Source: Polytolypa hystricis UAMH7299
Lineage: Eukaryota > Ascomycota > Eurotiomycetes > Onygenales
Length of the DNA stretch: 64,000 nucleotides
NCBI GenBank assembly: GCA_002573605.1
Contig: PDNA01000003.1
Location: 62,001-126,000 of the forward strand
Direction of reading: 5' to 3'
The notes beneath the pieces are model-generated. The model ran no database searches. It was not told the DNA's origin and saw nothing but the letters and a program-made list of their open reading frames with translations. Made by a program: the position numbers and the translations under genes. Shown in pieces: positions 55,101 through 64,000 of this stretch. Numbering within the stretch: position 1 is the stretch's first letter; every line of letters starts with the position of its first letter.

Positions 55101-55615
55101 GTATTGGCGTATAAAGAGAGAAAAAAACATATAGAATGGATATATAATATCGAGAAGCAAATAGCTGCAGAGAGAGAGAGAGCACATGGTGCTACAAAAC
55201 AGGAAAAGAAAACAAGAAAAACAAGCAAGGTACACTCACAGAGAGCAAAGAGTGAAAAAAGTGACAAAGCCAACAAAGCCAACAAAGCCAAAAAAAAAAA
55301 AAGAATAATCAAGAGCACAGGAAAACAATAAAGACAAAAAACCACAGGCTTCAGAAGGGAATAGTGAATACATAAGTAAAAAAAGGCTCAAAGGAAAAAG
55401 GAGAACAAAAAGGGATATAAGAGGCGGAGAAAAAAAGGGATCCAAATATCCACCAATGCTCCAGGGGAAAAATCCAACCATCTGGCTTCCATCCATCCAC
55501 ATCCCATCGTGGTTTCTCATTTCCCAAAGGAACCCCCCCCCTCATTTCAACCATGAAACATTTTGGGGTTTTTTTTTTCGTTGATCGACGTTTCCATTCC
55601 TCGCTCACTCATCAA
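54472..55615. other. Convergent intergenic region with microsatellites
   Basis: 3' regions of CDC6 and the Rgd2-type gene. It contains a C run at 54845-54857, a TA repeat at 55063-55080 directly followed by an AG repeat at 55081-55101, an AACAAAGCC repeat near 55266-55290, and further A/G-rich DNA. No gene is supported. Confidence 0.5.
55063..55101. repeat. Compound TA/AG dinucleotide microsatellite
   Basis: Nine TA units run directly into about ten AG units, in the spacer between CDC6 and the RhoGAP gene. Confidence 0.9.
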
Positions 55616-58466
55616 TCAGTCATCCATGGGTTTATCCTCCAACGTGACACCAGCCGGTTTCGCTGCCGCTTCACCCGCATCCTTATCGCTCTCTGCTAGA
55701 CTATCGCGCGTTATGCGGCTATACCGCCCACTTGAGCGCGAGAGCGAATTACTCTTCTCCATCAAGATCGGTGTAGCCGTCACAGTAGCGCCCGTGACGC
55801 TTCCGGCATCAGGCTGCGTCGCGTTCGTGGATGTTGAGCCTGTGCTGTCGCGGTTGCCGTTCGGCTCCTGTGTTGTGCGTGGTAGTGGCTTTGTGGTATA
55901 ATCTGTTACGGGCGACGAGTCTGTGGACCCGGGGACCTCGAGACTGAGACGGCCTGGTCTGGAGGCCGTGGTGGGTGGTGTGCCTACGTTTATCGGGAAG
56001 CGGGTGGATTCCCCTGACCCGCCTACTGAGCGGTCGCGGCGATGTCGTGCAGAAGGTGCTGGGCTTGTGGCACGAGAGCGGTCGGCAATGGCGCGGTTAC
56101 GTGCCTCCATGTTCGCACGACGGTTGCTCTCATCAGTGCTGATTGCACGCGGGCGGCCGCCCGGGGGTCCGAGGTTGCCCAGCGTGCTGGATTGGCGTTT
56201 CATCTCGTCGAAGATCTCGTCCTTGTACTCGAACAGGTCGCGGACTAGGCGATAGCTGTGGCGTTCGTCCATGGTAAGGTTGTTTTCTAGACGAGGTCGG
56301 AGGACGCAAGGAGCAAGAGCCTGGGTGAGGGAGGTGATATACGTTTCGTCGGCAGAGGTGAGGTCGATGAGGCGTGTGAAGTGTGTGATGATCGCGTCGA
56401 GAGTGGCAATGTTGTTCAAGCGCAACTGGCCCAGAGTGCTTTGGAGTACTTTGACACGGCCTTCTCGTGAGGCCTCGTTGGCGGTAGTGTAGATGGTTCG
56501 GACGATTTCGTAGACTTGGGAAGAGACAATGGAATCTGGCGCTGTTAGCGTCCCTTGATCTGGGAAATAGAGGCAAGGTCATAAAGAGACTTACCTGGAA
56601 GCTCAAGAAGGTAAAGTTTGAAAACGCTGGCAATGGCAGGCATTTCATAGCGCGCAAGAACCTCATGGGGAGGCGATTTGCCTTCATTCAGGGCATTCCG
56701 TAAATGATGTGAAACAATGAGGGGCACTTCGTGCAGCCATATACCACGACGAGCCTCGTCACCCTCGAGATCTGGATAATCTGTTGCGATCGTGTTAGAA
56801 GACTCAGCAGGGATGGCTTGAAATTGATCAAAGGACTACTCACGATTATCCAAGAAGGTTAATATGCTGGTGACAATTATGGGCACTCGTTTGCGATCCG
56901 CCCTTGCGCGAGCTTCTAGATCAACGCCAAAGCATTGCTCTAAGCCATTCATTAGTAACACTAATAAAAATTGCCGACAGTGATAAAAAACATACCGTCG
57001 ACCGAGCCGTAGTAGTTCTCATAAGGTTGCACACGAGGTACGAATGCGCCTGTCCGGTAGTTCTCCAATATGTACCGCAGATCCTTGAGTGGGTGGATAG
57101 TTTCTTGGAAGAGCATCATTTTGTCCACAGTGCTCTGCAATGACGGGATCACATTGCCAACTGCGCCAGAGAAGTCGAGCACCACAGCCTTGATAGCTTT
57201 TAACCTGTCAAGCTCACAACGCTCCATGAACTTGAAGTAGTCAACCATCTCCTCCTCCAAACTGCACCGAAGCCGATCTAATTTCTGCACAGAGGCCTTG
57301 TAACGCTCATCGGTTTCCCGAGCTTCACGTCGCAGTCTATCCGCAGGCGTTTCGTTAGGATATTGGTTGTTGAGCGGGTTCCATTGTGAAATAAGGTCGG
57401 CCATAACGACGGCGGTAGGCGAGTCCGCAGCCTCGTCACCGCCGGAGCCCATCGATGATACTCGGAGGAGTGGCTTCTGCTTTTCCGGAATACCGGCCAT
57501 TTGGAAAGCTTTTGGGCGCCATTGGTAGTTCATTCTCGAACTATTTGCGAAGGTATTGCCAACATTTCCCACCAGGCGAAGGAAACCAGTGTCGACTAAA
57601 TCCTGGCCGATCCGCTCCGCATAGCTAATACTCGAGGCATTCAAGTGCTTCTGGATATATTCTACAATATCTGCGCCAGTAGAGGTATTCTGATAGGTTC
57701 CCAGTATAGCAACCTTAAAATCGCCCAGTTTAATCGTCTCCAGGATGTGAGAAAGCAGTTTCTTCAGCTGCTCTGGCATGTACAGCTGGTCTCCCAGCTC
57801 CACCGGTTCTGGCTCCTCTTCCTCGATTTCCGGAAGTACAATGGTGGGCGGTCTCGGTTGCTGCTTCGGGCTACCCACCGAATCCCGCTCGGGGCTCTGA
57901 AACGCCAGTTTATTTTCCTCCTCGAGGTCCTCCACTAGTCGACATTTGTTGAAATAATGGCTCCGTAGCTTCCTTACGACCTCCATTTGTTTCAAATGTT
58001 CCTTGATCTTCACTTGAACGTCATCGTGGCTGTTGAGAACGCGCAGCTCATGTTGATCGGCCCAGCGACCAAACGGGGTAACGACGAGATCTCGGATATT
58101 GGAGGCGATTTTTGCATGGTTTTTCGAAGCTTCGACCATTTCGCTACGGACACCTTCGTATGCCTAATAGGTGAGGAAGAGAGAAAGCGTTAAAAGTAGC
58201 CCTTCTCCTCGTAAAACCACAACCCGGGAAGCACTTACCTTTCGCACACTGGCACCGTCATCTCTCGCAAAGCCGTTGGACATGCGATCGACAGCGGGGG
58301 CTATATCACCCATCTTTGCGCTGTACTGATCCTCCGCATCGGCGCGCAGCCTAGCAATGGAGAGAATCTGCTGATTCTCCACCACGCCCTGCTGCATCTT
58401 GGAGAAGACTACATTGAGGCCTGAGGCATAGTCCGGAGTCCAGAACGAATCCGCGAAACCCACCAT
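55616..58466 (-). CDS. RGD2: F-BAR/DEP/RhoGAP protein of the Rgd2 type
   Basis: Five exons (58239-58466, 56996-58163, 56844-56939, 56595-56780, 55616-56535) join in phase to 865 residues. The start MVGFADSFWTPDYASGLNVV opens an F-BAR (FCH) domain that is interrupted by a DEP domain at about 220-295 (FKVAILGTYQNTSTGADIVEYI in the sequence) and resumes to about 450 (helical, SLEEEMVDYFKFMERCELDR). The RhoGAP domain spans about 466-667 (FGVDLEARARADRKRVP; YPDLEGDEARRGIWLHEVPL; LRLNNIATLDAIITHFTRLI). The tail is disordered and Ser/Thr/Arg-rich. F-BAR-DEP-RhoGAP is the architecture of yeast Rgd2, a GTPase-activating protein for Cdc42/Rho5 at curved membranes, so a role in polarity or septation is likely. 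Arg in RRGIW is the candidate catalytic finger. At the last junction two acceptors six bases apart are possible, and the one giving LLELPDSIVSSQ was preferred. Confidence 0.92.
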
Positions 58467-59156
58467 GGTGGAAATAGCATGTACCGCTGCAGAAGAGTAG
58501 GGAAAAAAGTATCAATTCGAATTCGAAACTGGTAGCTATCGAGAAAGGGGTATCTTCGGAGCAATAACGAGGACGAGTACGCGGCAAGACAAGGATGCGA
58601 CTCGGGGTGGCAGCAATCGAAAGCGTATTTATTATACACCTATACCACCGATCACAGACCAGGGAAGGAGAGATACAGAAGGCGCTTAAGAAATGGAAGC
58701 AAACGGGCCTGACCAGCGCCAAGCAAACCAGGGGAAAAGAGAGACCAGCAGCAAGAGATAGAAGATGGTAAGTAGAGAGTAGAGCTGCTGAGGTTAATAG
58801 AGGGAGAGAGAGAGAGAGAGAGATGGAGTGAGCAGTCGTCGTTGGATGATGTTCATCAGAAGAGGCTGACACGAAGCGGTGCTTGTCTGTCTTACACCGT
58901 GACAGCGGTACACGTGCGACTAACTCAATTGGGGCTTAAGCTGTGGGTAATCCTACCTAATTTTGGACAATTCAGGGTGTTCCTGAGTTTCCATTGGCTG
59001 CGCATTTGACTTCGGCGACTGGTACAGCGTGTATCGTGTATCGTAACAGACAGGGCTGAGTCCGTGCCAAGCCAACCATCGCGCTAAAAATCCCAGAGGT
59101 GGTAGGGCTGCCCATACAACCCTGGTGTGCAATACCGGATTAATTGGGTTACCCCT
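58467..59156. other. Upstream region of the Rgd2-type gene
   Basis: Leader and promoter, with a GA microsatellite near 58804-58822 and pyrimidine/purine-rich segments. A minus-strand frame of 173 residues at 58351-58872 overlaps the real first exon in another frame and is compositional. Confidence 0.45.
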
Positions 59157-59682
59157 GTAATGGTGGTATTAGGGAATTGCTACAGACACCACCACTAATC
59201 CTCTAACCTAGTTTACTCTGTAGTCTGGAAGATAATAGCTGTACAAATATTTTTATACTAAAACCTATGACTGGTAAAAATGATGTTAGCACTACCAATA
59301 GACTACCACTCCCCGCCTATAGGATTCCATTCCTCCACCATTGGCAACACACTGCAAGCTCCTACAATGAGTGGGAGAGAGAGATCTTGAAGCTGACATC
59401 ATAAAAAGGGGTAGCCAGTGACTTCACATGCAAATTGGTAGGTTGCTGCATAGAGATACTATCAGTCTGACAGGGGATTGCATAGCTTCTTTTATCTCCC
59501 ATGAATCAATCTTACCTCTGCTACTCTGTACAAAACCCTACAAATTCTACAAACAAAAACCTGTGAGTATAGTAATATACCAGTTATAGCTTTGAGTGTA
59601 AAAATATATGCACAGCAATTACAAGCCTATCTGTATAGGTTTAAAGGTGGTGTCCCTAGCAATAATGGTAGTTAACTATTAC
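59157..59682. mobile_element. Non-autonomous element with long imperfect terminal inverted repeats (MITE or foldback type)
   Basis: The left end, from GTAATGGTGG at 59157 through ATTGCTACAGACACCACCAC (59176 on), is mirrored on the right: the reverse complement of about 59641-59682 reads GTAATAGTTA...ATTGCTAGGGACACCACC with equal length (37 nt). The complementarity continues inward. The left GCTGTACAAATATTTTTATA and GACTGGTA segments match reverse-complemented right GCTGTGCATATATTTTTACA and AACTGGTA. The repeats thus extend about 120 bp with substitutions. The interior has no coding frame. A clear target-site duplication was not found, so the exact ends are uncertain. Confidence 0.6.
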
Positions 59683-60749
59683 CTCCTCCCCGGGGATTTC
59701 TTATGTAAGCTGGCAGCAGGCAACTTGAAGTCTCAGCGAGGGCTCTTTTCGGTCTCCCCACCACCACCGTCATCATCGTCAACCTCGTCGCATACTTGTC
59801 CTTTGACTGTACCAACAGCTTCAACTTTCAACTTGCAGATCATGGCAGACTACTATGGCCCTCAGCTCTTCCGTCGCCCAGCTATTTCACCATACCTTTA
59901 TGTTGTGCTTTCACAATATTTGGTTTGTTGCCTGGCAATATTGACTGGACCGCAATAAAATAGCCACACCCAGTTCACTTCAATGTTCCTTGACCTTTCC
60001 AACTATAATCAGAAATTTGTCTCGAGAGTCTCTGCAGAGGATAGAAGCTAGTCTATATTCAAGAGGATTTAACAGGCACATTGACAGATTCCTGTTCGCT
60101 GAGACTGATTTTCACGAGATCCCGGCTTCATGCTCCCTGCACAGAGTACACAGAACCATGTACTCCGCACACAAGCTCCGACCGAACTGGGATCCCCAGA
60201 TACTAACCCTCCTGCCAGTCTGATATCAAAATCTCAATATTGAAAAGTTCCCACGTGGTTTTTGCCAGTGTTCGGGCGTGAGGCTCCGATATCCTTGCGA
60301 ATATCCTAGCAGTTCCGTGTTTTTATTCCACTTGATGCTAAAACCCCGAGCAGTGTCAAGGGTATTCGGCCCATTCTACCGGCGGGGACACCTAACAAGG
60401 TCCTTCTCCTCTCGGCTTCGTTATATTACAATTCTACAATCCCTGTTAGCTCTGGTTGAATGCAAATCATCCCCACAGATAGGATCCATCATCTGTCAAC
60501 TGGGGTTTCTCCACGGCTTGGCGCGCATAAATGAGCAGATTTACACCGACTAATACACTATGTTGACCTATCCTTAAAGTGCTTGTCAGCAAGTCCTTTT
60601 CGAAGCTCTGCTTAGGAAGAGAGACCCTTCCTGTTATTATATATGCTGCTAGTCCCTGTCAAACATGACGAAATAAAAAATAGAAAAAAACTTCCTTCCA
60701 GCCCTGTCGCTAATGTATAGCTCTCTGTCATTATCTAAATTTATGCAGG
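59683..60749. other. Upstream region of the ferric-reductase-type gene
   Basis: About 1.1 kb with no supported gene. Short plus-strand frames (59608-59958, 60278-60553) lack domain content. It should contain the reductase promoter. I recognised no clear iron-regulator (HGATAR) cluster by eye. Confidence 0.35.
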
Positions 60750-62910
60750 ATGGAGCCTTCATTAACCATCTTTCGACGTCATATCCAAGATCATGATGCT
60801 GCGGAATCCGTGAAACCGCACTGGGGATACGCAAGCCGAGTCGTCCCTTGTGTCAATGATCCGGGATCTTGCGAGTATCTAGACGCTGTGTACTGGATGC
60901 ACGATGTCACTATGCTTTATACGTATGTGCTATGCCACGCCGATATCGTTGAATCAACTGTGATACTAACTTACATTCCGCCCCGACAGGTTTATTATGT
61001 GGGCTGTTATTGGGGGGATTCTCCTAATCATCGTCGCTTTCAGAGTGCTAACGCCCCGCCGCCCATCCGTATCGAAGCCGGAGCTCGAAGGACAAGTCAA
61101 TAAAGGCCAGAGTACCTACGCCAGGGCGTGGAGCACTGTCTCTGCGTTTTTCCGTCGCTGGCTTCTTCCGGAGTCCTTCGTTTCATTTTTCGGTCATGTC
61201 ACAAGGCTGCAGGTAGTCCTGCTTGCCGGGATCCTAGCATATTTGCTAATATTTTCGTTAGTACATGCACCATGATGGATTGAAATTCGAGGCGCTAACA
61301 TATGGCAAGCCTCGTTGGCATCGTGTACAAGACTTGGGTTACCCCAGTCAAGGATTCTACTCTGTATAACACTCGAGTTGGAATGGCTGGTTTTGCTAAT
61401 CGCGTAGGGGCACTGGCCTATGCTCTTACACCGCTAACCGTTGCATTGAGCACTCGAGAAAACCTCTTATCGCTCATCACGGGGATACCCTATCAACATT
61501 TCAATTTTCTGCATCGCTGGACGGGTCGTATCATCTTCGTGCAATCTTGCCTGCACACCCTGGTTTGGACAATCATTGAAGGGAAACTTTATCAGCCACA
61601 GCCCAAGGTCTACGTGGAATGGATTGTGCAAGTATACATGGTTTTCGGTATTATTGCACAGATTCTCATATCCTTCCTTTACGTGTTCAGTATCAAGCGA
61701 GTGGTAAACTGGACTGGCCATGAGTTCTTCCGGAAATCCCATTATATTGCTGGGATCCTCTACTTGGGCGCCTGCTGGGGGCATTGGGATAAACTTGCTT
61801 GCTGGATGATTGCATCGATAGGAGTCTTGTTCCTGGACCGGGGATTCCGATTGCTTCGTACGCTGATAATTCACTTTAAGATTAAAGATGCTGAGAACGG
61901 TATGATTCCTTCCTCTAATTACTTCCTGGTATGAAACCCACTAACCCTGGGTAGGAGTTGGCTTCAGGGCTGCCCAGAGCAGCATCGTCTCTTTTGACGA
62001 TGGTGACAATGGAACTGTTGTTCGTCTCGACTTCTCCCACAGACACGCCGCCTGGAAACCAGGCCAACATTTCTTCCTTTGCTTTCCCGAGCTCAGCGTC
62101 TGGCAATCCCACCCCTTTACCCCGGTATCTCTACCGATGAAGAACTCGGCCGAACAACGCCATGCATACATTGTGCGATGCTTAAACGGAGAAACTGCCC
62201 GGTTATCAGAGCTAGCTGCGAGGACGAGCCAGACCACAACCCCCGTTATCCTCACAGGACCCTTTGGTGGCGGTGTCCTCGACCCGAGTGCTCGAAATAT
62301 TCTGGCTATCGCTGGCGGCACTGGAATTTCATTTGCGCTGCCTCTCGCGCTTGCTGCCGTCCGCGACCTCGATCATCCAGGTCGCCTTGTAGAATTAGTC
62401 TGGATCATAAAACGCGCTTGCAATATCCGCTGGATTGAAGAGGAACTGGATGAATTACTCTTAGCCACCGAGGTATCAACGTCAAACACCACCACCACCA
62501 CCACCACCACCACCACTGCGCCTACTTCTAGTGTCAGCATCCGAATCTTCATCACCCGCGAGTCCACAGACTCTGATTCCGCGACCAAAGACGTCGAAAA
62601 TATTAGTCCTACCGATGAGAAACTCCCAACGACGACGACGATGACATCAATTGATTCCCTCTCAAAGCGCGAAAACGTACACATCACCTACCTCACCGAC
62701 CACCACCCTTCCACAAGTGAAATCGTGCAGGGTTTCATCGGGGAAAGGGCCGCCGCATCTGGTGGAAAGACACAAGTTGTCGCCAGCGGACCGCCGGAGC
62801 TAGGTCATGATCTACGCGCTAGCGTTGCGGAGGCTAATGATGCTGGAAAGGCGTGGAGGGGCGAAGGGGGAGGTGATGTTGGGTTGTATTGGGATAATAG
62901 ATTCTTCTAG
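60750..62910 (+). CDS. Ferric/cupric reductase-type transmembrane flavocytochrome (FRE family)
   Basis: Four exons (60750-60922, 60990-61256, 61310-61899, 61955-62910) join in phase to 661 residues. The first membrane helix is near 58-75 (FIMWAVIGGILLIIVAF). The ferric-reductase-like membrane domain carries two bis-histidine pairs, each His-x13-His, in HRWTGRIIFVQSCLH and HYIAGILYLGACWGH, for two haems. The cytosolic part has the FAD motif HPFTPVSLP, the nucleotide-binding GGTGISFALPLA, and a C-terminal end GLYWDNRFF. Electrons from NADPH cross the membrane via FAD and haem to reduce Fe(III) or Cu(II) outside. A poly-Thr run followed by Ser/Asp-rich sequence (about 517-570) interrupts the NAD domain and is unusual. 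I saw no separate signal peptide, so the first helix may serve. Gene choice within the FRE family is open. Confidence 0.9.
62485..62518 (+). repeat. ACC trinucleotide run encoding poly-Thr
   Basis: About ten ACC/ACT codons in a row inside the cytosolic domain of the reductase. In-frame and probably variable in length. Confidence 0.85.
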
Positions 62911-63456
62911 TCGGGTTAATTCGTTTTTTTTGTCAATGTGATGCCATGGATTTGTTAGTCTTGGGGGTTTATATTATCCAGGTGTTAGGGGCTAGTTAAA
63001 TATCATGTGCTGCTCTCTTTTGAGAAATAAGAGCCTTCACCTCACCTAGAATGATAGTAGATCTATTACTCATATGTGAATGATTCTACCAAACTTATAC
63101 TTCCTGCACCCGCGCCCCTTGGACCATGGGGGAAGGGGGGGGCTTGGATACCACGTGGTAAACCTTAAAAACTTGAAAATATATTCATTCGCAACAGTGG
63201 GGGGCCTGATGGGCAATTGTCTGCTTTATTGATGGGTATATATGTGCTGGGGAGGTTAAACATGGCTGCATCTCACACAAGTGATAAAATTAGGTGTGAT
63301 GGTGGGTCCTGGACACGAAGATATATATATTTTGTCATAGTCAAAAATAAAAAGGTTTATTAAAGGGGAAAACACTTCTAAAGGGCAAGAAGAAAGCAAA
63401 AAAAAAGAAAAAAGAAAAAAGAAAGCCCAAAAAGAAACGCGGCAACAAAATTTCCA
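62911..63456. other. Convergent intergenic region
   Basis: 3' regions of the reductase and the permease. A-rich with an A/G tract at 63390-63435 just beyond the permease stop. No gene seen. Confidence 0.45.
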
Positions 63457-64000
63457 TTAGCAAAAGAAACGATATATCTTCCTAAACCACGACCATCCTT
63501 TCCTCTCCGCGCGCTCTTTAGCCAGTAATTCTTCAATATTAGACTCCCTCGTGCCAGAATGAAGGTCCATATCCGCCGCGCGCACAATCCTAGTCTTATG
63601 CCTATACTTGTACACAACGTAAAAAACTAGCGCTACCAGCGCCGACGTACTGGCCTGAATGGCATACATGATTCGCTCGCTCGCGCTCATCTCCTGGTAT
63701 GAGATGGGAGCGATAGCGATCCAGATCTGCGCGGCGAGTATGAGCACGACAATAAAGGCGCCAATCCACGAACCGACAACACCCAGCGGCGAGCGGAACG
63801 CGAGTTCATCCAGACTGTGGCCCTGGACCTTCCAACCACGGCGAAACCGGATATGTGCGAGACAGATGGAGGCCCATGTGAGGATCGATGAGAGGCCTGA
63901 GATGGCGATTAGCCAGTTGAAAACTATTATATGTCGGTCTTTAAGGACGGACATGTATGCGAGCAAACCGATTGCGGCGGTCGTGGCGATTGCTAGGAGC
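63457..64000 (-). CDS. Amino-acid permease (YAT/APC family), C-terminal part, cut by the right edge
   Basis: The minus frame is open from the right edge to a stop at 63457, giving about 180 residues. It encodes the last membrane helices: LLAIATTAAIGLLAYMS, then VFNWLIAISGLSSILTWASI followed by CLAHIRFRRGWKVQGHSLDE, a conserved loop of fungal Gap1/Agp-type permeases, then two more helices (GVVGSWIGAFIVVLILAAQI; MYAIQASTSALVALVFYVVY). It ends in a basic/acidic cytosolic tail with WSWFRKIYRFFC. Such tails carry signals for ubiquitin-dependent turnover. The protein should import amino acids by proton symport at the plasma membrane. Substrate range cannot be read from this part. The N-terminal two thirds lie outside the window. 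Confidence 0.88.
   Translation of the reverse strand, partial: LLAIATTAAIGLLAYMSVLKDRHIIVFNWLIAISGLSSILTWASICLAHIRFRRGWKVQGHSLDELAFRSPLGVVGSWIGAFIVVLILAAQIWIAIAPISYQEMSASERIMYAIQASTSALVALVFYVVYKYRHKTRIVRAADMDLHSGTRESNIEELLAKERAERKGWSWFRKIYRFFC

Noticed and set aside
55049..55345. Hydrophobic minus-strand frame (Phe/Leu-rich) near CDC6
   Set aside because: Produced by AG/A-rich microsatellite DNA read on the opposite strand.
58351..58872. 173-residue Leu/Ser-rich minus-strand frame
   Set aside because: It overlaps the first exon of the F-BAR/RhoGAP gene in another frame, and its composition is explained by a CT-rich leader.
1..64000. Search by eye for tRNA, rRNA and CRISPR arrays
   Set aside because: No clover-leaf box A/box B pair, rRNA core or regularly spaced repeat array was recognised. 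A tRNA with an intron could be missed without a program such as tRNAscan.

Overview
The window is nuclear DNA of a filamentous ascomycete (Pezizomycotina). Genes carry short introns of about 50-130 bp with GTATGT/GTAAGT-type donors and CTAAC/TTAAC branch sites. Intergenic spaces are long and rich in pyrimidine or purine tracts, and there are no operons. The protein families (Zn2Cys6 factor, GCKIII kinase, Rgd2-type RhoGAP, Cdc6, UBX protein, SET/TPR protein) and the rhamnose pathway genes fit a Eurotiomycete-like fungus. The class-level placement is inference.

Layout. 1-10 kb: a C2H2 zinc-finger regulator cut by the left edge, then a long Pro/Gln-rich coiled-coil protein, both on the minus strand. 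10.7-14.1 kb: a TPR/SET-domain protein. 14.1-20.4 kb: gene-poor DNA holding one SWIM zinc-finger protein. 20.4-39.7 kb: a catabolic locus with a zinc alcohol dehydrogenase, a probable L-rhamnono-lactonase (LRA2) convergent with a probable L-rhamnose 1-dehydrogenase (LRA1), a 7.5 kb AT-richer island, a probable L-rhamnonate dehydratase (LRA3), and a Zn2Cys6 regulator transcribed divergently from LRA3. The three enzymes are consecutive steps of the non-phosphorylated L-rhamnose pathway. The fourth, the LRA4 aldolase, is not in the window. The island holds a duplicated, diverging, partly broken family of unrecognised genes.

40.9-43.3 kb: a germinal-centre (Ste20-like) kinase. 44.5-47.8 kb: an accessory patch with an F-box-like protein, a fungal PD-(D/E)XK nuclease-like protein and a decayed gene fragment. 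49.7-58.5 kb: conserved cell-biology genes. These are a UBA-UAS-UIM-UBX protein, Cdc6 with a cluster of MluI-box cores in its promoter, and an F-BAR/DEP/RhoGAP protein of the Rgd2 type. 59.2-59.7 kb: a non-autonomous element with long imperfect terminal inverted repeats. 60.7-62.9 kb: a ferric-reductase-type flavocytochrome. 63.5 kb to the right edge: the C-terminal part of an amino-acid permease.

Splice models were built by hand from donor, acceptor and branch motifs, with reading phase checked across every junction. Translation starts and untranslated regions remain inferred. I saw no convincing rRNA or tRNA gene, CRISPR array or intact transposase.
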